Below, piece after piece: positions 33,770-45,799 of a stretch of DNA of 64,000 nucleotides. The DNA comes from Podocnemis expansa. Its lineage: Eukaryota; Chordata; Testudines; Podocnemididae. The stretch is from assembly GCA_007922195.1 (NCBI GenBank), contig ML681971.1, positions 17,161,066-17,225,065 of the forward strand, read 5' to 3'. A program made the position numbers and the translations under genes. How positions within the stretch are numbered: position 1 is the first letter of the stretch; each line of letters begins with the position of its first letter. The notes below the pieces were generated by a model, which did not search any database, was not told the DNA's origin, and was given only the letters and a program-made list of their open reading frames with translations.

Positions 33770-34380
33770 AAGTTCTTTGGGGTACAGGCCAAGATGAGAG
33801 CTGCCAGACCTCAATGCCCTGTCAACCCTATTGTCCACCTGGAGTCTCCAGATGTCTAATCCTGATTGGCCAGCAGGAGAAATTTGTCTAACTCACTGGG
33901 AGAGGTGAGCGCTATATATAGTTAGCATGTGCATTTGGTTTTGGTAATTGTTAATAAATAAAAAATAGGGATATTACTGTTCAAGTTAAAAGATTCTGTA
34001 AACCCACAGAAAATTATGTTGGAAGCCCTACAAATTGGGATAGGGTGGGTATTTCAATTAAAGAGACTATCCCTGGAACCCTCTGGCTTGGGAAATGGGG
34101 ACTTGGAGCTCTAGTCTTGAGTATGAATTGGGTAACGATAAATGCCTTTTCCCCAGAGCCCTATGCAGTAGGAAAGAGTGAGGGTGCCTTAATTGGGTTA
34201 TGCCTTGAGCCTTATGGATTCAGGTAAAGGAGGGGTGCCTTAGCATGCAGATAAAAATTTGGTACTTGGTCTCTTTGCTGAGCCTGGCCGTGAGAGAGCC
34301 ATTTGCAACCACGCTGACTGGTTGAGTGACAACACCAAATCATTTTTGTAGGCAACCAACGTACTATCAGAAGTTAAAAC
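33770..34380 (+). mobile_element. possible solo-LTR-like segment
   Basis: GCGCTATATATAGTTAG (TATA-like, about 33910) is followed about 45 bp later by AATAAATAAAAAATAG. Together with GC-richer flanks and a TTTGGTACTTGGTCTC motif near 34258, this has the layout of an LTR. No terminal TG/CA pair, second LTR or target duplication was confirmed. Confidence 0.2.
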
Positions 34381-35149
34381 ATCCTTTCCCTGCCACCCTG
34401 TGTTTCATTTGTGCCCTAGAGAGGAGCATTCATGACCCATTACCAATCCCCTGAGCTATCCAGTTCATCCCCTCAACCCAAATGCTTACATCTAATAAAC
34501 CTAGTTCTTTAATTCAGCTCTGCAGCCTGCTGTTCTCTGTGGTGATATTCTAGTGTAAATAACAGTTGTAAAAGGAAGTAAACATTTCAAGATCTTGCTT
34601 TTTGCAGTAAAAGATGTAAAATGCCATTTGATCATCTACCTAATGTTTGCAGTTGGGGGGTTTGTGTCATCTTAGGCAGTCAGGCATTTAAACACATCAG
34701 TGTATCAGTTTTTCAGGGCTAGTGAAATTCTGTAGAGGTTATTCACAAACTGAATAACTTCAAGGATCGTGTGAAAATATTATTTGATATTTATTTTGTA
34801 GACCCTCCAGGGAAGTAGCTTTTCTTGACATTTAATACCTTAGATATCCTATAGAGATGATTTAGTTTTTTTGAACTATGTCTTTTTAACTTCAAGGGGA
34901 GAAGAAATCTCATTTACTGTTCTGTAGTGGCTTTGGAGAGAAAAACAGTTCCCTTCTCTCCCCTCTGATTTAAAATTAAAAGTTGAAGCTGCTTGAGGCC
35001 AAAAGGAATAATTTCTGCATTTTGTGATAAAGGTACTAAAGGACTGGCCTTTGAGCTCTGTAAAGAAACTCTGCTTTCATTTCTTTAAGAAACAAGTTAG
35101 TAGCCTGCTTCCTGAGGGAGAGCCATGAGAATGTACATCTATGTAAACC

Positions 35150-35310
35150 AATGTTCCCTCTAATTTTTCATAGCCTGTGTGTGCAAAAAATTTCTTTGCA
35201 TGTGCTAATATTAGCACACAGTTGAATTTTTTATGAGTGCTTTATTTTGTTGGGTGCGCAGGTTTCACAGCCTGTGTGCACACACATGCCCACAGCTTAG
35301 AGACAAAAAT
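35150..35310. repeat. palindromic MITE-like repeat
   Basis: AATGTTCCCTCTAATTTTT at the left, then TGTGTGTGCA, then GTGCACACACATGCCCACAGC and CTTAGAGAC at the right form an imperfect palindrome. The centre holds GTGCTAATATTAGCACA. It resembles a short inverted-repeat transposon common in sauropsid genomes. The TIRs are diverged. Confidence 0.45.
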
Positions 35311-35771
35311 GGTGTAAACTGATGCAAGTAGATCACTATCGTTGATAGGATTATGTAGCTGGGAACTAATTATGCATCAGGAGGCTGGGTGAGACCTGAA
35401 GTGCTGTATCCCCCTCCTTCCAAGTGCTATAAAACAACTCAGGTAAATTTGAGGTGTAATCCAAGGATTAGTCCTTCCTGCCAGTGCTGCTAGGTGTGCG
35501 CTTGGAATGTATCATGGAGTCGCTGCCTCTCACTAGTTTAGTTGCTTGAGTAGTGAATGAGGAGAAGAGATTGTTCAGCAGCATTAGTTTTGCCCTAAGT
35601 AGGAGTGCAGTAGGCAACTTTCTCTGTTTGTACCTAACAAGGTACCTTTCAGCGAGACTACACCAGACTTATTTGTTACCACTTGTTACTTGCTGGTACA
35701 AGCCTCAGGGCAGCACTCCTCTTGGCAGTGATCCATCTGTGAGGAGTGGCTGCCAGGAAGGTGATTAATTT

Positions 35772-35860
35772 AGTGCAGTGGTTCCCCGACTATGGGGTGT
35801 GCCCTTCTAGGCAGGCATGGAGGAACTTTTGGTGAGGTGCAGTGGGGCCTGAGCAAGCCC
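35772..35860 (+). repeat. possible hAT left terminus
   Basis: CAGTGGTTCCCCGACTATGG resembles the left end of Charlie-type hAT elements (compare 59970 and 25653). No matching right end was found. Confidence 0.35.
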
Positions 35861-36291
35861 CAATGTGGGACAGGGAGGGAGTGCAGCCCAGGAACAAACT
35901 ATGCAAGGTTTTAGCTTTACATTTGGTATGCTAAATCTTACATCAAGATTTATTAGATGTTTTCCCCATTCTTCATTTACATGACTGTTCAACATTCAGC
36001 TGAAGTTTAGTATATTTCCGCTTCTTTTCAGTCATTTTCAACTTGCTACATAGTGAATTGTTAAGTTTAACAACAGAATGTAAACATTTAATTTCCCCAT
36101 ACGTCAAGACAGAATTTAAAACTTTAGAGGTGCTACAGGACTGAAAGCTAGATTTAAAACCTGTCTAGTGAAGCACTTTTTTAAATAGAGGAGGGGCAAA
36201 TGTCTTATTCTAGTTGTGGATGTGCAGGAAGAAAAGCTGAATGTTGGAATAGGGGAAGGTGGAATTCTTTAGTATAAAACAGGGAAAGGTT

Positions 36292-36330
36292 TTTTTTGTT
36301 TGTTTGTTTGTTTGTTTGTTGTTTTTATTT
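36292..36330 (+). repeat. (GTTT)n microsatellite
   Basis: About six GTTT units follow a poly-T run. Confidence 0.9.
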
Positions 36331-36339
36331 AATCAATAA

Positions 36340-38970
36340 ATTTCTCACAACCACTCACCCCCTGGCATGTCCAAGTTTCCTTTTGAAGTGGTGCTTGAGC
36401 ACTTATTTACTTGTTGCAGCTTTGTTGAGTTTTTTGGTGCCTGGAGGCCTATTTAAAAACTGAAGTCCTGTTTTTGAAAGGTGCTGACACAAAGTAAAAG
36501 ATAATTTCTACACCCAAAGACTTTTCAGTCAACAGTATTGATGTCAACAAAGTCAAAACCTGTTTTTTGTAATTGTAATCTGTAATTAGAGCATGGTTCA
36601 GCCTTGCTAGTAGAGTTGGAAATGCAAAATGGCTATCTATTTTCTTTCTATTTTAAGTCTACTTTGGTTTATGGGATGCATTAGTTCCATAAACTTTTGT
36701 TGATAAAATAAACATTATGAAAGTCAGTTGAGGTATTTTTAAAAAATGACTATACTAATGGATTTTTTGGTATAAACATCTGGCAGGCATTTGTAAATCA
36801 TTTGTGTGTTTACAGGTGCCACTTGAGATGGTTCCAGTTCTCACTCAATCTCATGGACCCGGAACTAGCTAAAAGTTGCATCTTCATTAGTGCCAGGGAC
36901 TTGGTACTGAAGCTGTTCTTTGCTCCTGGTGCTTTTTTCCCCCTGAGTCAGAATTCTGTGGCTTTTTCTGAGTCATCTGTGAATAACTTGTTCAATGGAG
37001 TGATCCATTTCAGTCTCTCATAAGGAAAAGAATACTTATTTTAAAGTTTATGGAAATAGAGCTCAGACAACAAAATAAAAGAGAGACTAGTTGACAGTGT
37101 TGATGGGCCATGCTCCAAACCCAAAAAGAAATAGAAATATTTTGTTTTGACTGTTTTTACAAAACCTTTTTTTCTTCCATTCCATAGCAGTTTTCCAGAA
37201 AACTCTAGAAATTGCATTATTTAAACACATTTTTATTAAGACACTTGCAACATGCAGAGTAGTATAAAGTTTTCAGAATTGTTGACAGTGAATTATGGCT
37301 GCTAATCATTATTGGTTGTCATTTCTGTAAATGGTCATATTGACTTTATGCTCTTTAATGGGGAACATGCACTTTATGTTCTGATTGCATGCTGAAAAAC
37401 CTCATGGCTATTTCTAAATTGATTTGATTCAAGCTTCTTACTGAAGTATAAAATTAAGTTTATTTCACACCGTCAGTTTTCTGCTGATCACTGCACCTTA
37501 ACAATTTTATTTGTCTTGGTCTGTTAAACAAATATAATGCAATAGTTACTGTCATCGGGGTGATTGGTTACTTTCAGATTGCTTTGCTGATAACAGAATC
37601 ACATTATGGTCCCAATCCTGCAAGCCTGCTATGCATGATGCTCCCCTTTATGGCTTTCTCATCTTGGAGGGTTTGCAGATTCAGGATTTTTATTTGAATT
37701 AATGAAACATAAAATTTGCTTTTCAAAAAGAGTAAACTAAACTTTCATGTTGTTTCTGTTGAAGAGGTTTTTGATTATCTTGAGGGATATTTTAAATCTT
37801 TGGCTGATGATAACAGTTGGTAATGATGCCCTAAGACCACTCAGTCTTGAGTTCACTGTGGCCGCCTCGTCCTGTGTCTGTGGTCCCAGATCCCTTGTTG
37901 GTTGCCTTATGTTCCTCAGACCCTCCTAACCTCATCTTTTCTGTTTCCAGGGAAACAGTAAAAACTTGTACCTTAAAATCAGCAGCCAAATGTGAACTGT
38001 AACCACATTTTAATAAGTCTGTTATTAGGCTTAAAGAATGAACTCTTATACTGTGTTGTATTGGTGTATCTCCATGGGCTATGTGGTATTGCACCAAAGT
38101 CTGATAGCAGAATTTATTTCATTCTCCTTTTGGTGTATACGCAGTGCTCTAAAGATACGTGGGAAGACTTCATTCCTTATCTCTAAGGGGTTAGATGTCT
38201 GAGTGAGTCATACACTATATCCCATATGGTCATAAATATTGACTGTGCAGTACTTTTTTCTCCCTCTGGCCCCTCCATTAAGATATATAGGGAGATTAGA
38301 AAAAAGCTCAGTATGATTCCATTCCTAGAGCAGTGGCTCCATATTGAACTTTTTAACTTAGCAAGTGTATGAAAATTCTTTCCTAACTGTGAGTTTCTGA
38401 ATTCAACATGGAATCTGGCAGTTTAATCTTTACGAGTAATAAAGATACTGCCTCTGATTTACAACTGTGGAGATCCACTGAAGGCACTCCAGTTTCACCT
38501 ATGTAATGAAAGACAGAATGCATTTATGTGTAAGGAAATGAGGCTTGACATTTATCACGTAGCCGTGTGTCATCTTCCTGTGACCACGTGACCTGCTATT
38601 TATACATCAAACCAAAAGTATTTTAGTATTCCAAATTCTTCAGCAGTTTCTGACAGCCACCCTAAATTTCTAGTAATTTAAATTATATCATACTTTCCTC
38701 AAACATGAAATTGTTTGCTGATTTGTTTGTTTTTATCTAGACAGCTTTTGCCCTGAGGAATGCAGTCTCTTTTTCCCTTCTGAGAGTTAACTAAGAGCAA
38801 AATTAAACTTCAACAAATAATAATGAAATAGGTATTTTTAGTATTTTTTTTCTCCTTCAGTTGGCAGACACTTGCATAAGTGACATTTTTACTTGACTAT
38901 ACCATTTAGTGTTGGGTATCCAGTGGCTGAATGTATTGAAATGTTTTCTTGATAACCTAAGTGAGAATTT
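36340..38970. other. TPST1 intron 1, nothing recognised
   Basis: AT-rich intronic DNA. An old repeat trace (ATTTACAACTGTGGAGATCC, about 38457) is the only hint of an element. Open frames are short and domain-free. Confidence 0.4.
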
Positions 38971-38992
38971 CTTACTAAACAGCAATAATGCA

Positions 38993-39261
38993 AAAAACAA
39001 ACCATCCCCAAGGAGTCATGTGGCGCTTTGACTAACAGATTTATTTTTCGCATGAGCTTTTGTGGGAGAAAATCCCACTTTGTCAGATGCTTCGAAGTTC
39101 ACCCATCTTCGAAGCATCTGACAAAGTGGGATTTTCTCTTGCGAAAGCTTATGCGAAAAATAAATCTGTTAGTCTTAAAGTGCCGTATGACTCCTTGGTT
39201 TGTGGTGGTTTTTTTTTTTTTTGCTGGACTAGACTAACATGGCTATCCCTTTGGAAAATGA
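38993..39261 (+). mobile_element. retrozyme-like foldback element, copy 5
   Basis: Flanked by CAGCAATAATGCA (38980-38992) and CAGTGATAATGCA (39262-39274), 11 of 13 identical. Two arms face each other around ATCTTCGAAG. The right arm (39114-39154, + strand) has GCAU, CUGACAA, extra A, a GUGGG hairpin, GAAA, GCUU, AUGC. The left arm (minus strand) has GCAU, CUGACAA, GUGGG/CCCAC, AAAA, GCUC, AUGC. It ends TGGACTAGACTAACATGGCT. It lies in TPST1 intron 1. Confidence 0.85.
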
Positions 39262-39825
39262 CAGTGATAATGCAGTCATCTGGCTGGATATGGAGAGTAC
39301 ATAGCTTTGGAACTTTCACAAAGAAAGGAACTGAACCATTTTTCACAGAGTATATGTACTGGAGAAGATGTTGGAGCTTCCTGGGTATAATGGAAGTACA
39401 TATTATGTTTCAAGAATTTATGTATATGCAGAGTCCTAACTACGCTGGGGCAAATGGGACTTTGCCCCGGGTACACTGCAGTGGCTCAGTAGAACTGCTT
39501 TACTAAAGGGTGTGTTTTGCGATGCCGGCCCAAAGAGCTGCTAATTGCAAGGAATGCATTCTGATTGGAACATGCTCCGGGCACTGAAACAGAGCATTAC
39601 AGTTCTGTGTATATGTATTATGTTGAGTGATATTAATGTCACACCAGGGAACTAGTAATTTATCTCCAGGTGAAATATCTGACATGGAATGTCAATTTGT
39701 AATAGTTCTTAGTTCTTGAATCAGTACAACTTGTTTGACTTTGCTGGAGTAATCTGACCTGATCCCATGATTACATTTACTTCACTGCATTTATCCCTTC
39801 TCCCTATGCTCCCCCCCAATTTTTA

Positions 39826-39905
39826 AGCGTCTGATGAAGTGGGATCTCTCCCGCAAAAGCTCAGTTGATAAATAAATGGATTAAAACTGCCACAATACTT
39901 CTTGT
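39826..39905 (+). repeat. single retrozyme-like arm next to the TPST1 acceptor
   Basis: The sense-strand arm reads CUGAUGA (39831-39837), an extra A, a GUGGG/CCCGC hairpin, AAAA in place of GAAA, then GCUC and GAUAAAUAAAUGGAUUAA. It ends about 60 bp before the splice acceptor of the main TPST1 coding exon. The G12-to-A change should abolish catalysis. Confidence 0.7.
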
Positions 39906-39963
39906 TTGTTTTGTGATTCTTAGCATGGTTCTAATTTTTTTTTTTTTTTTAAATTCCCACCAG

Positions 39964-40047
39964 ATCTTGATCATCTTGTACTATAATCTCCATGGCGTGA
40001 AAATCTGAAGATAATACTGGTTTATTTAAAGTGACTATTATATCAAA
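39964..40047 (+). other. TPST1: TPST1 main exon, 5' untranslated part
   Basis: A 17-base T run and AAATTCCCACCAG form a strong acceptor ending at 39963. The 84-base leader then runs to the ATG at 40048. A short upstream ATG occurs at CCATGGCG (39992) and is closed by a nearby in-frame TGA. Confidence 0.75.
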
Positions 40048-40892
40048 ATGGTTGGAAAACTCAAACAGAACTTGTTACTGGCCTGTCTGGTGATCAGCTC
40101 AGTGACCGTGTTTTATTTGGGGCAACATGCTATGGAGTGTCACCACAGAATAGAAGACCGCAGCCAGCCGGTAAGGATGGAAATTGGAAGAACTACAATA
40201 AGAACTGCCTTTAACTTAAATGCAAATAAAACCCTTGCTTACAATAAAGACATGCCTTTAATATTTATAGGAGGGGTGCCTCGATCTGGCACTACGCTAA
40301 TGCGTGCCATGCTAGATGCTCACCCCGATATCCGCTGTGGAGAAGAGACGAGGGTAATCCCACGAATTCTGGCAGTTAAACAGATGTGGGCCAGGTCAAG
40401 TAAAGAGAAAATCAGACTGGATGAAGCTGGGGTCACAGATGAAGTTCTGGACTCAGCAATGCAAGCCTTTTTATTGGAAATCATTGTTAAACATGGGGAA
40501 CCTGCTCCCTATTTGTGTAATAAAGATCCTTTTGCTCTGAAGTCCTTAACTTATCTTGCCAGAATTTTCCCCAATGCTAAATTTCTTCTCATGGTGCGGG
40601 ATGGTCGTGCATCAGTGCATTCCATGATATCTAGAAAAGTCACCATAGCTGGGTTTGACCTTAACAGCTACCGAGATTGTTTGACCAAATGGAATCGTGC
40701 TATCGAGACTATGTATAACCAGTGTATGGAGGCTGGTTTTGAAAGATGCATGCTGGTACACTATGAACAACTTGTATTACATCCTGAAAAATGGATGAGA
40801 ACTCTACTGAAGTTTCTACACATTCCGTGGAACCAAGCAGTTCTGCACCATGAGGAAATGATTGGGAAAGCAGGTGGTGTGTCTCTCTCCAA
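40048..40892 (+). CDS. TPST1: tyrosylprotein sulfotransferase 1, residues 1-282 (main coding exon)
   Basis: TPST1 transfers sulfate from PAPS to tyrosines of secreted and membrane proteins in the trans-Golgi. It is a type II membrane protein: a short cytosolic tail (MVGKLKQN), a membrane anchor at about residues 9-25, then a lumenal stem and catalytic domain. The PAPS-binding loop PRSGTT lies at 78-83, with Arg79. Catalytic Glu100 sits in CGEET, Lys159 in CNKDP, and the 3'-phosphate-binding Arg184 and Ser192 in RDGRASVHS. Cysteines 97/157 and 226/234 can form the family's two disulfides. One N-glycosylation sequon is visible, Asn60 (NKT); the family's second site near 262 reads NQA here. The ATG has A at -3 and G at +4. 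The exon ends within codon 282, and the donor GTGAGT starts at 40893. Confidence 0.97.
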
Positions 40893-40909
40893 GTGAGTAC
40901 ACATATTTC

Positions 40910-41725
40910 TTTGTGTGTTGTATTGATACAACCTGCATTGTTCAGACATAATATACATCTGGACAGGATGATGCATATAACTGCAGAAGTACACGTTGTA
41001 ATTTATGACATTATTAAAGAATTATTGTCGAAATGCATTCTTGAAATTATTGTAGAAGTACACATGTTGACAAGTCTCAGCAGTATTGTATTTTCTTTAA
41101 TCACTTTTCATTATGGCCATTTTAATGTTCCTGTAGATAAAGACCAGGACACTTTGCAGCAAGTTGGACTTAAATTCTGCAGCAAAGCTCAACGTCAACA
41201 GTATGGTTGATCTGAAATTTTGCAGCAATGTTGTTTTAATTGACGGTTTTTATTGGATTAGATAGGAATTCAAATAATTGGTACAGTTGATCTTGTATTA
41301 GTTTCAACATTAAATTTTATGCTGCAGATTTTTATATTGAAAATACATACTTGCCTTATAGAAGATACTAAGGAAAGCTGTAGTTTTCTGCATTTATGTA
41401 GGGAGCAATTAGGGCTTTTGGCACTCAGCAAGATGTTTGGAAGCGGTTTGGGATTCTGAGATAAGTATGCTGGATGTATTGTCTAAAGGCCCCATCAACT
41501 CTACCAGTCCAATCACAGTTTTTGTAACCAGCTGGTGACTTGACTTGTTAAAACAAATACAGAGTCATTTGGACAGCAGTCTCATTGTGTCATGGCTGTA
41601 ACTGACTGTGCTTGTATATTTGCACTGACCACGTTGCCTAACTGTTTGTATTAATGCATTCTGGGAAGATGTAAGCAGCTGTCCTGTTATGCTGTACCTT
41701 AAGAAGGAATATGTGGTGCCTGTAC
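40910..41725. other. TPST1 intron 2 start, nothing recognised
   Basis: No repeat or exon supported. Confidence 0.4.
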
Positions 41726-42330
41726 TACCATATAGACTCACATATAAGCCAAGAATTTTCTTTCTCAAAATCTCTTCTGAAAAAGGCTCTCAGCTTATGT
41801 GTGGGTCAAGAGCCAGAGTGTGCTGGAAATGGGAAAAAATTTTGAAATTTTGCATTTTGAAATCTCCCATCCTGAGCATGCTCTGAGCATAGTCAGGACA
41901 AGAGCCCTAGCCTATGGCATGGCTGCTGGAGCAGCCAGTTAAAGGGGCCCTGGGTGAGAGGGTCAGCTTGGGGGAGCCAGCGTGAGGGCGGGGGGGTCAG
42001 GGAGGGGATTTGGGCAACTTGGGGCACCTTGGGGAGCTGGTGGCAGTGTGGGGGGGTTAGGCAAGGGGTTGGGGGGCTCAGTGGAAGCAGGAGGCAGGGT
42101 GGAGGGGGGTTAGGGAGGGTCCTGGAGCAGTGCAGGAAGCTGGCAGCAGCGTGTGAAGGTTAGTGAAGGGGTTGGGGACTTGGCAGAAGCTGGTGGCAGG
42201 GCAGGGAGGGGATTGGGGCAGCGTGGGTACCTTGGCTTATATGCAGGTCATGAGTTTTTTCAGGTTTCTGGCCCTAATAGCTAAGGGTTGGCTTATGCAC
42301 GGATCGGCTTATGGGCGAGTATATACAGTA
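41726..42330. mobile_element. DNA transposon with TA-flanked inverted termini
   Basis: The left end TACCATATAGACTCACATA then TAAGCC, and the reverse complement of the right end (TACTGTATATACTCGCCCA then TAAGCC), pair over about 25 bp. TA at both ends would fit a Tc1/mariner-type target duplication; this is inferred, since only two bases support it. The middle (41945-42235) is a G-rich imperfect minisatellite. No transposase is present. Confidence 0.6.
41945..42235 (+). repeat. G-rich minisatellite
   Basis: Imperfect units around GGGTCAGGGAGGGG, AGCTGGTGGCAG and GGTTAGGGAGGGG. It lies inside the transposon at 41726-42330. Confidence 0.65.
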
Positions 42331-42339
42331 TGTGCACTG

Positions 42340-45040
42340 ACTGGAACCAGCACCATATATGTCAATGTGCTTTGGAATCCCTTCCTTCCTGTAAGTAGAA
42401 CTTGCTACACTGGGCTGTTTACGCACAGTTATGGGGGTCACATCTGTATTGCAAAACGTACTGAGCTGTTCACAGGAGCCAGCTGGGCCCAGGCCTCTGA
42501 CAGTGGCAAAACACACTTACTAATAGAATATTTATCATAGCGAATGTGAAACACAAACCACATGTAGAGCCAAGAAAGTCATTAACTGTTTACAAACTCA
42601 ATTAAGAATTAGCAAGTGGACAGGGGTTATAATGCAACAGTGGGTTACAGTTAAATTATTTAGGTTTCAGAATTCATTCCTTCAGATGACTGAAGCCGTT
42701 CCCATCTCAGAGCTGTTGTTGGAGGTCATCTGCAGTTTGGGAAGATAATGAAATACAAAATGATGCATATTCTTAATTTTAAATATTTGGATAAAAGCTG
42801 ATAAGGGGCTTATGATTACCTAGGTATGAAATCTATTTTTGCATAGGATTAAAGCTAGTGCCTTTTTTCTTGTCAGTGTGTACATTTCTGGAGAGATTAG
42901 ATGTATGTAGATTTTAATCTTAACTTGTTTAATAAATCCTCAGGAAGCTGAGATCTAATGTAGAATGTCTCCAAGGGTTTTGCCAATGTTAAAGGGTTTT
43001 TTACTTCACACTAATGGATTATAGAGTTGCTTGAGTTAGCTGGTGCAGTCTAATGTCAACACTCCACAATTGTATGCTTGAGCAACAACTGTGTGGAGTG
43101 CCCGCTCTGTTCGTTACAGACAGAATGGATGCCTCACATTAGTTAAAAATAAGTCAGTTAACTTGAGGTTAAAAAGTTGAAAGGGAAAGCTGACCTGCTT
43201 TATCTGAGTTGGCATTATTAGTTTTTGAAAATAATTTTGGATCAGGTATTGATAGTGTATTATGAATGTGAGAAGAATCCTGAAGACATACTTGCCAAAG
43301 ATATAATCTTTCAGGAAATTTGAAGAGCTGTTCCAAAGAAGCAGGCATCAGAATTGGCATACATTTTCTTTTGGCACAGCCTTCTGAAAGAATTACTATT
43401 TTGAATAAAAGAAACCCCTTGCAGACAAATCTCCTACTATTGTCTTTCACATGCATTGTGCATCTGACTTTCTGAATTGAACCAGGTGAAGTATCCAGGT
43501 TTTGATATTATTGAAGGTGCTTAGATGTTTAAATCTCTTCCATGATGTCTAACTTACTCTTCACTGATCATGTGTGTACCCGTATGTGTAGGTGGAGCAT
43601 GAGAGAAGTGAAAACTTATTCATAATTCAGAAACGTCTCTGCCCCTTTCCCCTAGGTATAGTTCTTTCCATATGTGAATCATGTCATCTCTGTTAGACTG
43701 CCAGGTATGGTGATTACTTTTTATATTGATTAAAAAGTGATGTCTAAATGGGCACATCCCACACTATATTTCTTGGGACACAATGTGTGGATATTTGTCT
43801 GTGCTTAACATACTCTTGCAGTAGAAAGAAGGAAGCACTTCTCACAGTGAATAAGAAGAAAATATTTTTTTCAGTTGATTTCAAATAAACCAGGAAGTTT
43901 AACTGAACAGTGGAGGGGATAAATGCTAAACTTAACAATTGGGTAAATTCTCTTATTTACACTGATTAATCCTTCAAAAACCTAAAGCCAACTGATTTTA
44001 TATTAAAAATTGGAAACCAGATATGAGTGGCTAGCCATCAGATCAGGAAGCATGCATTTAATACAGAGTGGGTTTTAAAGACCTCATATTGATTTCTGGC
44101 ATTGCTAGTAGAATATCAGAGTACTGATGCTGCTTTGATGGAAATGGTTGCCCTTGTGGCAAGGAAAGATTTAATGGAAAGAAACTCTCTGTTCTGTACA
44201 TAAGTTTGATTGTCATTATTAATGAACATTTTATATTGTGGTACTGTTTGAGGTCCAATTCAGTGGTGGTCTTTATTATGCCAAATGCTGGGCAGACATA
44301 ATAAATTGTAGCCTCTGCCCAAAAGAACGTATGGTCTGGAAGGCTGGATAAAACTTTTTAAGTATACGTGCAAAGATATTTTGACATCAACTCTTTTATT
44401 TAAGATGACTATGCAAATTCGGAAAAGCTGAGGAATAACTGGATTTCTCATATCAATTTGATGCTTTGGGGAAGCCAACAAGCCATTGAAAATGCAGCGG
44501 TAATTGTACACTATCATTGAACTAATGGTTTTGAGTCACTGGCATGTAGATTGCATAGGTTCTCTTTGCAGGTACCTTCAGACTAAAGTGGATGATTGAG
44601 ACCAGTGCTCCATTAAATGGACAATAACAAATCAGAAACTCTTCTTCACGTAATATACAGTTGGTTGGGAAATGGATTGGAAAGATGAGATTACTCTCTA
44701 TTTCTGATTATTTTTGGGGCACTTAGATACAAGACAGCTTTCTAATGAGTCCCTGCTTACATTGGAACCTAGAGAAACAATTGGATTTTTCAGGTTCAGC
44801 TCTTTTCATTCTAATATGCCATAAAGCCTTTGAGTCAACAGAAACTTGTGTGAGTCACAAAGCTAACAAATCATTTGAACCCTGGTGTCTTCTGAGTTGT
44901 TAGTCTCCAGAGTGTTAGGCAAATCATTAATATATTTTCTGATGGAACATACTTTTTAAATTGGCCACTCCTAAAAATGTGGAGGGATCCAAATCAGCCT
45001 TTTTTTCCAGCAGTTTGACTCTCCATAAACATGTACAGAG
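42340..45040. other. TPST1 intron 2, mostly unrecognised
   Basis: The only trace is at about 44275-44345 (CCAAATGCTGGGCAGACATA and AGCCTCTGCCCAAAAGAACG), which resembles the 3' region of an old L2-type LINE. Nothing else could be supported. Confidence 0.35.
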
Positions 45041-45049
45041 CTACCTCAT

Positions 45050-45200
45050 CAGAGGTGTCGCTGGCACTAGGCTTATGGGACTTTAGCCCTGAGTCCCAGC
45101 ACTGGAGCCCTGGATCCACTGTGGTGCTGGTGCTTGTGGGGCTTGAGTCCTGAGTCCCAGTGCCCTAGCCCAGGTCTCTTCCCAGGCCAGCGTGCTCTTG
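45050..45200. mobile_element. GC-rich hAT MITE family, short copy
   Basis: Starts CAGAGGTGTCGCTGGCAC and ends GGCCAGCGTGCTCTTG. A perfect 8-bp duplication TACCTCAT flanks it (45042-45049 and 45201-45208). The terminal GTGTCGCTGGCAC block links it to the copies at 13585, 60328 and 63751. Confidence 0.85.
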
Positions 45201-45531
45201 TACCTCATTAGAGTGGTCCATGTCAAGGTCTCCTAGGCACTGTGGTAATTGTTACTGCTAATCAGAATGACTGAAGTTCACAAGTTCTGTCATCCCTCTT
45301 GCCCTTGGGGGGGAAAACGAAAAAAAAAAGTAATTCAGAATTCAAAATATAGCTAGTTATGAGGTACAGGTTCTTTCTAGCTTTAAGAAAATGTCTCTCC
45401 CATCCATAGGCTGGAGGATACTGTGAATGCCAACTGTCTAAATGAGACAGGTAAACAAGATTCATCTTGACTGAATAGTTGGTAGTATGTATTTTACACT
45501 GTTTTTTTTCCCTCAGCAGAAGGTTTGATAC

Positions 45532-45788
45532 CTGGTATCTACACTGCAGTAAAAAATAGGTTTGCATTAAGTGGTTGTTTACTTGCTGTGTAGACTTTTG
45601 GGCTTGAGCTGAGCAGTAAACTCTGGGCCCCCTCCCACCTCACAGGGTTCTGGAGCCAGGAATCTAGCCTTAGCCTGAACCTGACCATGTACATTGCAGT
45701 TATACAACCCCTTAATCCAAGCCCCCTAGTCCAAATCAACAGGCACAGCCCAGCTGCGGGCTTTTAATTGTCACGTAGACATACCCTG
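45532..45788. mobile_element. palindromic MITE (TCTACACTGCA family)
   Basis: The left end GGTATCTACACTGCAGTAAAA and the reverse complement of the right end (AGGGTATGTCTACGTGACAAT) pair. Internal blocks GTGTAGACTTTTGGGCTTGAG and CTCTGGGCCCCCTCCCACCTC give a second internal symmetry. This structure is very common in turtle genomes, from general knowledge of their repeats. Confidence 0.65.
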
Positions 45789-45799
45789 GATGCTCCAAA

